A DNA stretch of 34,593 bases. It comes from Nemertoderma westbladi (lineage: Eukaryota; Xenacoelomorpha; Nemertodermatida; Nemertodermatidae). The position numbers and the translations under genes were made by a program. Location of the stretch: assembly GCA_032718475.1 (NCBI GenBank), contig JAUCBJ010002545.1:1-34593 (forward strand), written 5' to 3'. Position 1 is the first letter of the stretch; every line of letters begins with the position of its first letter. Of the stretch, positions 11,071 to 21,029 are shown one piece after another. Under the pieces are notes generated by a model. The model was not told the DNA's origin, made no database searches, and was given only the letters and a program-made list of their open reading frames with translations.

Positions 11071-12215
11071 ATTGCATAACATAGCATATATAATAATAAA
11101 TTTCGAATAAGGTTATTCTTCATACTGATTCTTAGTTATTGGTATGAATAGATAGATCAATTTACAGTGAATCTAAAGAACTTTAAACCAGCATTTTTCA
11201 TCCACGAGAACCCAAGATACAGCTATCACAATATACCCACGTCCCACACTATGCATTATTATCTTCTAAGAAATAGTATCCATCCCTTCCCCTTATTAAT
11301 TAATTGTACAATAGGAATAGTGTTTTACACCACCATGCGGCACAGTACGAATTGACTTCGACCGCTAGAGACGCTACAGAATGACGGCCGGGTGGGGGTA
11401 TGCCGCTAGAGACAATATTAATTTAAATGCTAAGGACTGGCCCTTACCATGGTATTGCCATAGTTACTCCATGATATTCAATGGAGCGATATTGCAAAAA
11501 AAACATAATGTCAATTCAGCTATGCCCATTGGCTGACTTACACACATGTCAAAACAACACTTTCACAAAAATGTCTCTGATTTTCAAAAATCTCTTTCAG
11601 ACATTTCTCGAGAAAGTTATCTACAAAAATTAATAACTTCAATTCCAACACATTTCTGCTGTTAATTAAGTGAAATTATCAAACATTTCTTTACGTCCTG
11701 TTCCTTGTCCTTTTTTTCACCTAAATAAGGGCTACAAACCGAGAATCACTTTATCATTCAGAATCGCAAAGCAAAATTAAGACGACTTCTCATACAGTTA
11801 CTATATTTTATAGGCTAGCTAAATCCAATCAATTTCATTTATACAATCAAGGTATGCAGTTAGTTCTGTTGTAGGCGTCGCTTATTCAATACAGGTCCTT
11901 CCTATAGAACTATTCAACCAACCAACATCTCAACACCCCATTGTTCTCTGTTGAGCTGTTCTCATATCATCCTAATCAGGCCTACGTGACCGTAGCGTAC
12001 TTGTTTCAGTTTGCATTCAGCTTGGTGCTCGCTGTATATATTCAAAGGCAGGGGCCAGTCATCCCATATAATTACTTTATATTGTGTTGTCAATAACAGT
12101 AATACTACTGTGTTTTTAGGTTGTTAGGTCGCATTATAATAATTAATGGCCATTCCCAATCGATTATATTAAAGTGTTACGGGACCAAGGACGACGCCAT
12201 CCATTGTTATTACAG
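11071..12215 (+). other. AT-rich right arm of unit 1; no gene seen
   Basis: This arm is nearly identical to 23885-25029. The longest open frame (62 codons, from a GTG at 11167) has non-synonymous differences between copies and no recognisable features, so I do not call it. A TATATA at 12035-12040 lies upstream of the zinc-finger remnant and could be an old promoter, on very weak grounds. The stretch ends in a good splice-donor match, ACAG followed by GTAAAT at 12216. Confidence 0.4.
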
Positions 12216-12319
12216 GTAAATTTATTATAATAATCCCGTACATAATAATATTCATTAGTATACGTAGCTAGACTTACTACAATAATGGTTTAACTTATTA
12301 TTTTATTTAATTTACTCAG
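12216..12319 (+). other. Candidate intron before the zinc-finger remnant, unit 1
   Basis: The 104 nt begin GTAAAT and end TTTACTCAG. Joining the flanks keeps one frame open from the codon after a TAA near 12147 into the zinc-finger frame. The same arrangement is at 25030-25133. This rests on splice-site consensus and frame only. Confidence 0.3.
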
Positions 12320-12600
12320 GTTGTTATATCAGATCAGTGTATGTTCGTGGCTCGGGATTTCAACCACTTGGTGCGCCACTACCGGAAACACACGGGAATC
12401 CCACCGTTCGCCTGCCGCATCTGCACAAACTTCTTCCAACTTCTCGATTTAGTCTCAACCGGCAAACTATTCGGCAACCTGGTCTATTCGACCTAACCAG
12501 TGTAGACGAGGCTACCACGGACTCCAAGGACCGCAGCAGGAAGGGTTTAACCGACGGTGCAAATAAAGCCAGCGAGAAGAGGAGAGTGAAAACTCTAAAT
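12320..12600 (+). pseudogene. Frameshifted C2H2 zinc-finger remnant, unit 1
   Basis: In the frame starting at 12320, a Cys at 12338 is followed by FNHLVRHYRKHTG and then PPFACRICTNFF. This gives C-x12-H-x3-H, a TG..PF linker and C-x2-C, the grammar of adjacent C2H2 fingers. The first Cys of finger one is missing and may be in a lost or separate exon. Finger two then needs a frameshift: the next frame gives SRFSLNRQTIRQPG, correctly placed for LxxHxxxH but with both His codons now Gln (CAA). The shifted frame continues with a basic stretch to about 12610; the unshifted one stops at 12494-12496. Two copies share all lesions (25134-25420). It looks like a captured host zinc-finger exon or part of a transposon protein, now dead. 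Such proteins normally bind DNA in the nucleus; I cannot name the parent. Confidence 0.45.
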
Positions 12601-12663
12601 GTGAAGGACGCTAATATTTATCAATATTTCTGCACTAAATCCATCAAAAATTAATTGTTACCC

Positions 12664-12703
12664 GATTTCAGGTCAAAATGTCGAAAGAGACAAGTTGTCG
12701 AAC
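12664..12703 (-). repeat. Right terminal inverted repeat of unit 1
   Basis: The reverse complement of this 40-mer matches 1966-2005 at 39 positions. It contains GGTCAAAATGTCGAAAG and ends GTTGTCGAAC. It abuts LINE 3' sequence directly, with no recognisable target duplication. Confidence 0.75.
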
Positions 12704-12800
12704 TAGCAAATGTCATGGGTGGTAGGGAGATGTGACAGCGCAATTTTGTTGACAAGCCGGCACAGCATTATTAATATATATGTAATAAATAATAATGCAG
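12704..12800 (+). pseudogene. LINE 3' end abutting unit 1
   Basis: The sequence from CTAGCAAATGTCATGGG onward is identical to the last ~71 bp of the LINE at 25602-25672 (opposite strand). It translates LANVMGGREM, then TGA, then an A/T-rich tail. Only the extreme C-terminus and tail of the retrotransposon remain, cut off at the inverted repeat of the unit. Confidence 0.6.
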
Positions 12801-13214
12801 TTTCAATGCAGCATGCTGATAGTAGAAGTAGTAATTATAAAAATAATGGTAATATTACAGTGTTTCTAATATAAGAGCTTTGCTTTATTGGACCCTTAGA
12901 CCCACTAATAAGTCATTTAATGGGCCAGACTGTATCTGATAAAACCCCACATGCTAAAGATAACCCCCCTTAATTGTATGTTCTAACCTAACTATTGGGT
13001 TTCACAATCTGGGAAAACAACAGATATCAAATTAAATGGTCTAAAATGCGATCTACCTCTAAAAATATGTACCCAAACATATTATACGCTATTGTAGATT
13101 ATATTTAGTCAAAAATTAGATCGCATTACTCAAGATTTCTTAAAATATTCAGTTTTTTTCGTTTTTCTCAATACTACAAAAATCGACTTAGGGGGTTTTG
13201 TCGAATTACCGACG
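12801..13214. other. Unique AT-rich spacer; nothing recognised
   Basis: This stretch occurs only once in the window. It has no open frame of note, no repeat array and no RNA gene that I can see. It joins the LINE tail to the MULE fragment. Confidence 0.5.
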
Positions 13215-13440
13215 AGATGTACATGCGTTGTTTGATGGTCATTGGACTGGTACCCCAGGCTTTAGAGGAGTAATGCCCAATGGTCAGCTAGTCAAGATAA
13301 CTCTTACTGTATAGGCCTATATTGCCCATTGCTATTGAGATATTATACACAATTCGTTAGCCATATCAATTATCAGGTTTCCAATTTCTCAGGTTCAACA
13401 ATTTAGTATCAAAATTCAAAAGTATCTAAAAAAGGATAAG
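13215..13440 (+). pseudogene. MULE transposase 3' end fragment
   Basis: 13215-13391 is the near-perfect inverted copy of 1-171. It encodes the last 19 residues of the transposase from ATG 13217 (MYMRCLMVIGLVPQALEE after the break) to TAA 13271-13273, plus the 3' flank. Similarity to the full copy stops abruptly at 13215, so this is a truncated second MULE on the opposite strand. It leads into the TTCGACA cluster at 13449. Confidence 0.8.
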
Positions 13441-13448
13441 CGCCATAT

Positions 13449-13582
13449 TGTCGAAAGGGGTGCGTCATATTGTCGAAAAAAAATTCGACATTTTGACATG
13501 CCCTAAAACTTTTTCGACAATTTGACTCTACTTTTCGACAATTTGTCTCTTTCGACATTTTGGCTCTTTCGACATTTTGACC
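13449..13582 (+). repeat. TTCGACA subterminal cluster, left end of unit 2 and 3' end of MULE
   Basis: Seven TTCGACA/TGTCGAA sites occur in about 130 bp, in both orientations. The last two are in tandem ~18-bp repeats, CTCTTTCGACATTTTGG type. Multiple short sites near the ends are the usual pattern of transposase-binding subterminal repeats. The cluster is both the exit of the MULE 3' flank and the entry to unit 2. Confidence 0.65.
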
Positions 13583-13821
13583 ATAAGCCTTGTTACCCCC
13601 GTATTGTATTATAGCAGCGACCTAATTATTTAATAGCTTTAGATACAACCAGGACTCTCCCCCGCATTCACATTGTTTTAGCATACAATTATTTAGTTAC
13701 TATGACTACATACATCATTTATAATATAATAATTAAACATTAAATATATTGGGTAATTAATTATCTTGGTTACTGTAGCCAAGACTTACGATAATACGAC
13801 CTGCCAAGCTGCAGCTCAGCC

Positions 13822-13844
13822 GGGGGGGGGGGGGGGGGGGGGGG
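13822..13844 (+). repeat. Poly-G run, 23 nt
   Basis: Counterpart of 2239-2261, in the same context after GCTCAGCC. Confidence 0.95.
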
Positions 13845-13934
13845 TAATAAATTATCGAGAATAATGTAGTTGATTATTTAACACCTTTTCTATGCAAAGA
13901 ATTACAATTTTCTATATTAAAATAAAATTTATTT

Positions 13935-14130
13935 CTGTCTGTTTGTCTGTGTGGTATGTATATTTGTTGGTCTGTATGTCTGTCTGTATGTCTGTGTGGT
14001 ATGTATATTTGTTGGTCTGTATGTCTGTCTGTATGTCTGTGTGGTATGTATATTTGTTGGTCTGTATGTCTGTCTGCATGTCTGTGTGGTATGTATATTT
14101 GTTGGTCTGTATGTCTGTCTGTCCGTCCAG
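13935..14130 (+). repeat. TCTG-rich minisatellite, 45-bp period, unit 2
   Basis: Four near-identical 45-bp units have GTGGTATGTATATTTG at 13951, 13996, 14041 and 14086. A roughly complementary segment (GACGGACAGACC onward) is at 14270-14308. Confidence 0.9.
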
Positions 14131-14768
14131 ATAAAAGGAAAGTACACAACCTAGCTAAAAGTTTTGCAATGGGGGCTTTCATGGTTGGTGATTTCATTTC
14201 CGATGTTAGTTTTCACAATTTACGGCATCCAAATTGTCTGTTTGTCTATCCGGTTGCAGTTTATATTTTGACGGACAGACCGACACAAACAGACATACAG
14301 ATAGACACGATCAGAACGCCGACATCGGAAATAATATTACCATTTTCCAATTCAAGTGTTTTCCAATTGGTTTTCTCAACGGTGTCACTTTGTTTAACAC
14401 AGGAGACTACTGGTTAAGTAAAAACAAAGTCGGAAAGTCGTCCCACTAAATTGATTGGACTGCTGCAGCTTGCCAGGTCGTATTATACTAGGTCAATATG
14501 TACCACAATTTGTACCGGCAGGTAATTATATTTGGTTAATGCAAATTAGATATAAAAATACATAATTGATAATTATTGATATCTGTATATTTGTGTAGGT
14601 ATTATTTTCTGCCGATAATTGAATTAAAAGAGAATCAAATAAATTCTGATATTTTTTATGACCAGCCATAAGATACAACCACGATAACTGCATTCTACCT
14701 ACTCCATTTAGTAGCTCACGTTTTTACACTATCACTCTTACTTAAACAACAACCATTTAACTCACATT

Positions 14769-15020
14769 TCAATCAAATGCTACGAAATTTGGTATGAAGA
14801 TAGTGCGACACCTTTTCTTACTGCTGGTGACTTTCGTATCCATGGTATCTGGTATCCATGATCCCAAGTAGCAGAAGTCATCCACTTGCTCAAGCAATCC
14901 GTCCCTAGAGCTTATGCCCTTACGATCAGACATTTCTTGAGGACTGTCTAGGTTCACTGTCCAAAATTTGGGCTTTTTGGAGTTAACAAAAAGACCAATA
15001 CTAGAAGCAACCTGCTCCAA
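14769..15020 (-). pseudogene. LINE reverse-transcriptase fragment, unit 2
   Basis: The best-preserved of three copies: 83 open codons with SSIGLFVNSKK at the start and VDDFCYLGSWIP in the middle, the blocks following the polymerase active site in animal non-LTR retrotransposons. Unlike copies 1 and 3 it has Glu, not a stop, in the middle (GAA at 14941-14939 region). It is truncated at both ends and lacks the catalytic YxDD, endonuclease and C-terminal region. Confidence 0.75.
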
Positions 15021-15934
15021 TGAGCAGGGCGTCCAAACCGTGACAAATCGAAATTACATATTGTCTTTCTATCCACATAACCTGTTAGTAAATGGGCCGT
15101 ACGGCGCTATGTAATCAAAACGGCATCTGATTACGATGCCATTTTATATTAAATCGCTTTAAAGAGTAACTTCCATTGAGTTTCAATACGATCTATTAAG
15201 ATATTTATTAAGGATTGTTATATTGCAGTAGCCCCTCCGCTATAGACGATACAGAGAGTTAAACTTATGAAATCATAATAAACAACATTCATTGTGTTGG
15301 AGAGATTCATTTACGGTCTGGAATCAATTCAATTACAAGTCGCTTATAAGAAAGTTTGATGTTCTGGATATGACGACGGCCGTTTAATAAAACTGTTGTA
15401 GAGGTTCCGATAATATTTCTAGCTCTTAGTTTTGGGAAGATATTTATAAATTATATTGTGTAAATTATATAAATTATACACAATATAATAAATATGTTTT
15501 AACACTATCAGTTAATACACTATTACTATTAGCTTGTACTAATAATTATTGATCTATATGTAAAACTGACTTAATAGTTTTATTTTTATTTCAGACTACC
15601 ATGAAGAAACTCTACACTACTCCGCTAACACTGCACACACTGCATAGAGATGGGATTCTACCATGTTGAAATATCAATGTGTTTTTGTGATTCGCGATTG
15701 ATAATATATTAATTAGATCTATGAATTAATTAATTATGGACATAATAATGGTGATTTAACTATTTATTTACATGAACTGGTATTAAGTTATATAACTGTG
15801 TTTCAAATATTTTGTTTATATCAGTTGACATTACCAATAATTAATTAACAATTCTTATCCAAATTATGTAACTGAAATTTTTTCAATTCATGTCAAAGAC
15901 GTTGTGTTTAAACACCAATATTTGGGCATCAAAA

Positions 15935-18900
15935 TCGGGGCATCGGGTAAACTTTTCTGTCTGCCTATTTGACTTTTCCAAAGTCGCCAGGACGCCCGGA
16001 AGTCCGGGCACAAGCATGCCCGGAAGTCCGGGCACAAGCATGCCCGGACGTCCGGAAATCCGGCAAAATGTCTGTATTTCAGGGCAAATGCTCCAAATGT
16101 CTGTCCGGAATACGGCAAATCTGCGGGCGTCCAGTATACTTTTCTGTCAGCCTATTTTACTGTTTCAAAGTCGCCCGGAAGTCCGGGCACAAGCATGCCC
16201 GGACGTCCGGAAATCCGGCAAAATGTCTGTATTTCAGGGCAAATGCTCCAAATGTCTGCCCGGAATACGGCAAATCTGCGGGCGTCCAGTATACTTTTCT
16301 GTCAGCCTATTTTACTGTTCCAAATTTGCCCGGACGCCCGGAAGTCCGGGCACTAGTATGCCCGGATGTCCGGAAATCCGACCAAAATGTCTGTATTTCC
16401 GGGCAAATTATCCAAATGACTGTCCGGAATTCGGCAAATCTGGGCATCCAGTAAACTTTTCTGTCAGCCTATTTGACTGTTCCAAAGTCGCCCGGACGTC
16501 CGGATGTCCGGGCACTAGTATGCCCGGATGTCCGGAAATCCGACCAAAATGTCTGTATTTCCGGGCAAACTGTCCAAATGACTGTCCGGAATTCGGCAAA
16601 TCTGGGCGTTCAGTACTTTTCTGTCTGCCTATTTGACTGTTCCAAAGTCGCCCGGACGCCCGGAAGTCCGGGCACAAGCATGCCCGGATGTCCGGAAATC
16701 CGACCAAAATGTCTGTATTTCCGGGCAAACTGTCCAAATGACTGTCCGGAATTCGGCAAATCTGGGCGTTCAGTACTTTTCTGTCTGCCTATTTGACTGT
16801 TCCAAAGTCGCCCGGATGCCCGGAAGTCCGGGCACAAGCATGCCCGGACGTCCGGAAATCCGGCGAAATGTCTGTATTTCAGGGCAAATTCTCCAAATTA
16901 CTGTCCGGAAATCTGGGCATCCAGTAAACTTTTCTGTCTGCCTATTTGACTGTTCCAAAGTCGCCCGGACGTCCGGATGTCCGGGCGCAAAGATGCCCGG
17001 ACGTCCGGAAATCAGGCCAAAATGTCTGTATTTCCGGGAAAATTGTCCAAAAAAATGTCCGGAATTCTGTAATTCCGGTCGTCCATTAAACTTGTGTGTC
17101 CGACTATTTGTCCGTTCCAAAGTCGCCCGGATGCCCGGGCGTTAGAATGCCCGGAAATCCAAATATCCGGCAAAATGCCCGGATTTCCGGGCAAAATGCC
17201 CGGATTTCCGGAAAAAGTTGTCCAAAATACTGTCCGGAATTCTGTAAATCCGGGCGTCCATTACACTTGTCTGTCCGACTATTTGTCCGTTCCAAAGTCG
17301 CCCGGATGCCCGGGCGTTAGAATGCCCGGAAATCCAAAAATCCGGCAAAATGCCCGGATTTCCGGGCAAAGTTGTCCAAAATACTGTCCGGAATTCTGTA
17401 ATTCCGGGCGTCCATTAAACTTGTCTGTCCGACTATTTGTCCGTTCCAAAGTCGACCGGATGCCCGGGCGTTAGAATGCCCGGAAATCCAAATATCCGGC
17501 AAAATGCCCGGATTTCCGGGCAAAACGCCCGGATTTCCGGGCAAAATGCCCGGATTTCCGGACAAAGTTGTCCAAAATACTGTCCGGAATTCTGTAATTC
17601 CGGGCGTCCATTAAACTTGTCTGTCCGACTATTTGTCCGTTCCAAAGTCGCCCGGATGCCCGGGCGTTAGAATGCCCGGAAATCCAAATATCCGGCAAAA
17701 TGCCCGGATTTCCGGGCAAAACGCCCGGATTTCCGGGCAAAATGCCCGGATTTCCGGGCAAAATGCCCGGATTCCGGGCAAAGTTGTCCAAAATACTGTC
17801 CGGAATTCTGTAAATCCGGGCGTCCATTACACTTGTCCGTCCGACTATTTGTCCGTTCCAAAGTCGCCCGGATGCCCGGGCGTTAGAATGCCCGGAAATC
17901 CAAAAATCCGGCAAAATGCCCGGATTTCCGGGCAAAGTTGTCCAAAATACTGTCCGGAATTCTATAAATCCGGGCGTCCATTACACTGGTCTGTCCGACT
18001 ATTTGGCCGTTCCAAAGTCGCCCGGATGCCCGGGCGTTAGAATGCCCCGAATTCCAAAAATCCGGCAAAATGCCCGGATTTTCGGGCAAAATGCCCGGAT
18101 TTCCAGGCAAAATGCCCGGATTTCCGGGCCAAGTTGTCCAAAATACTGTCCGGAATTCTGTAAATCCGGGCGTCCATTACACTTGTCTGTCCGACTATTT
18201 GTCCGTTCCAAAGTCGCCCGGATGCCCGGGCGTTAGAATGCCCGGAAATCCAAAAATCCGGCAAAATGCCCGGATTTCCGCGCAAAGTTGTCCAAAATAC
18301 TGTCCGGAATTCTGTAAATCCGGGCGTCCATTACACTTGTCTGTCCGACTATTTGTCCGTTCCAAAGTCGCCCGGATGCCCGGGTGTTAGAATGCCCGGA
18401 AATCCAAAAATCCGGCAAAATGCCCAGATTTCCGGGCAAAGTTGTCCAAAATACTATCCGGAATTCTGTAAATCCGGGCGTCCATTAAACTTGTCTGTCC
18501 AACTATTTGTCCGTTCCAAAGTCGCCCTGATGCCCGGGCGTTAGAATGCCCGGAAATCCAAAAATCCGGCAAAATGCCCGGATTTCCGGGCAAAATTCCC
18601 GGATTTCCGGGCAAAATGCCCGGATTTCCGGGAAAAGTTGTCCAAAATACTGTCCGGAATTCTATAAATCCGGGCGTCCATTACACTGGTCTGTCCGACT
18701 ATTTGGCCGTTCCAAAGTCGCCCAGATGCCCGGGCGTTAGAATGCCCCGAATTCCAAAAATCCGGCAAAATGCCCGGATTTTCGGGCAAAATGCCCGGAT
18801 TTCCGGGCAAAATGCCCGGATTTCCGGGAAAAGTTGTCCAAAATACTGTCCGAAATTCTGTAAATCCGGGCGTCCATTACACTTGTCTGTCCGACTATTT

Positions 18901-21015
18901 GTCCGTTCCAAAGTCGCCCGGATGCCCGGGCGTTAGAATGCCCGGAAATCCAAAAATCCAGCAAAATGTCCGGATTTCCGGGCAAAGTTGTCCAAAATAC
19001 TGTCCGGAATTCTGTAATTCCGGGCGTCCATTAAACTTGTGTGTCCGACTATTTGTCCGTTCCAAAGTCGCCCGGATGCCCGGGCGTTAGAATGCCCGGA
19101 AATCCAAATATCCGGCAAAATGCCCGGATTTCCGGGCAAAGTTGTCCAAAATACTGTCCGGAATTCTGTAATTCCGGGCGTCCATTAAACTTGTGTGTCC
19201 GACTATTTGTCCGTTCCAAAGTCGCCCGGATGCCCGGGCGTTAGAATGCCCGGAAATCCAAATATCCGGCAAAATGCCCGGATTTTCGGGCAAAATGCCC
19301 GGATTTCCGGGCAAAGTTGTCCAAAATACTGTCCGGAATTCTGTAAATCCGGGCGTCCATTACACTGGTCTGTCCGACTATTTGGCCGTTCCAAAGTCGC
19401 CCGGATGCCCGGGCGTTAGAATGCCCCGAATTCCAAAAATCCGGCAAAATGCCCGGATTTCCGGGCAAAATGCCCGGATTTCCGGGCAAACTTGTCCAAA
19501 ATACTGTCCGGAATTCTGTAAATCCGGGCGTCCATTACACTTGTCTGTCCGATTATTTGTCTGTTCCAAAGTCGCCCGGATGCCCGGGCGTTAGAATGCC
19601 CGGAAATCAAAAAATCCGGCAAAATGCCCGGATTTCCGGGCAAAGTTGTCCAAAATACTGTCCGGAATTCTGTAAATCCGGGCGTCCATTACACTTGTCT
19701 GTCCGATTATTTGTCCGTTCCAAAGTCGCCCGGATGCCCGGGCGTTAGAATGCCCGGAAATCCAAAAATACGGCAAAATGCCCGGATTTCCGGGCAAAGT
19801 TGTCCAAAATACTGTCCGGAATTCTGTAATTCCGGGCGTCCATTAAACTTGTCTGTCCGACTATTTGACCGTTCCAAAGTCGCCCGGATGCCCGGGCGTT
19901 AGAATGCCCGGAAATCCAAATATCCGGCAAAATGCCCGGATTTCCGGGCAAAATGCCCGGATTTCCGGGCAAACAGCCCCGGATTTCCGGGCAAAGTTGT
20001 CCAAAATACTGTCCGGAATTCTGTAAATCCAGGCGTAAATTCGACTATTTGTCCGTTCCAAAGTCGCCCGGAAGTCCGGACGCCCGGACACTGGAATGCC
20101 CGGACATCCAAAAATCCGGCCAATTTTCCGGATTTCCGTGCAAATTTCTCCAAAATACTGCCCGGAATTCTGTAAATCCGGGCGTCCATTTAACTTGTCT
20201 GTCCGACTATTTGTCCGTTCTGAAGTCGCCCAGATGTCCGGACGCCCGGGCACTGGAATGCCCGGACATCCAAAAATCAGGCAAATTGTCTGGTTTTCCG
20301 GGCAAATTTGTCCAAAATACTGTCCGGAATTTTGTAAATCCGGGCGTCCATTAAACTTGTCTGTCCGACTATTTGTCCATTCCAAAGTCGCCCGGACTTC
20401 CGGATGTCCGGACTTCCGGGCACTAGGATACCCGGACGTCCGGAAATCCGGCCAAAATGTCTGTATTTCCGGGCAAACTGTCCTAATTACTGTCCGGAAT
20501 TCGGCAAATCTGGGCGTCCTTTAAACTTTTCTGTCCGAAAATTTGACCGTTCCAAAGTCGCCCGGATGCCCGGGCACTGGAATGCCCGGACATCCAAAAA
20601 TCCGGCAAATTTTCCGGATTTCCGGGCAAATTTGTCCAAAATACTGCCCGGAATTCCGTAAATCCGGGCGTCCATTCAACTTGTCTGTTCGACTATTTGT
20701 CGGTTCTAAATTCGCCAGGACGCCCGGGCACTGGAATGCCCGGACATCCAAAAATCCGGCAAATTGTCCGGATTTCCGGGCAAATTGTCCAGATTTCCGG
20801 GCAAATTTGTCCAAAATACTGCCCGGAATTCCGTAAATCCGGGCGTCCATTAAACTTTTCTGTCCGAAAATTTGACCGTTCCAAAGTCACCCGGATGTCC
20901 GGATGCCCGGGCACTAGAATGCCCGGACATCCAAAAATCCGGCAAATTTTCCGGATTTCCGGGCAAAACTGTCCAAAATACTGTCCGGAATTCTGTAAAT
21001 CCGGGCGTCCATTAA
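15935..21015 (+). repeat. GC-rich palindromic minisatellite, unit 2
   Basis: Same monomer family and same internal order of variants as in unit 1, but about 1.1 kb longer. Landmark spacings again fall on 154, 175 and 196 bp (for example 17145, 17320, 17474, 17670). The order of 154/175/196 monomers differs from units 1 and 3, which match each other. The array ends in a partial monomer just before the CCAATA array. Confidence 0.95.
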
Positions 21016-21029
21016 TCTTGTTATATTGA

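Larger units (their letters stand above)
1877..12785 (+). mobile_element. Giant satellite-filled unit, copy 1 (candidate non-autonomous MULE)
   Basis: This is the first of three copies of an 11-12 kb unit. It is bounded by inverted repeats at 1966-2005 and 12664-12703, which match 39 of 40 bases when one is reverse-complemented. In order it holds poly-G, a TCTG minisatellite, a LINE fragment, poly-C, the 154+21n minisatellite, the (ACAAGT)n satellite, an AT-rich right arm and a zinc-finger remnant. I see no intact transposase inside. Inverted ends plus dispersal next to MULE sequence suggest a non-autonomous DNA transposon. Segmental tandem duplication is the alternative, and both may apply. 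I could not identify a target-site duplication. Confidence 0.55.
13590..15934 (+). other. AT-rich left arm of unit 2; no intact gene
   Basis: The counterpart of 2006-4594. The deletion relative to copies 1 and 3 sits at about 15190-15215. The 22-codon ATG frame after TTTCAG is at 15601-15669. Confidence 0.5.

Noticed and set aside
11167-11355. 62-codon frame repeated at 23981-24169
   Set aside because: GTG start, no recognisable features, and amino-acid-changing differences between copies in an otherwise near-identical arm.
11370-11450. SINE or tRNA-like element around the repeated CCGCTAGAGAC words
   Set aside because: Only a short direct repeat is visible; no A/B box pair or tail that I can support.
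12035-12065. TATATA with a possible start site, as promoter for the zinc-finger remnant
   Set aside because: TATA-like words are common in this AT-rich DNA and no initiator match is convincing.
12337-12654. 105-codon open frame from GTG, repeated at 25151
   Set aside because: The zinc-finger signal lies in the other frame for the first half; this frame begins without ATG and is better explained as the far side of a frameshift.
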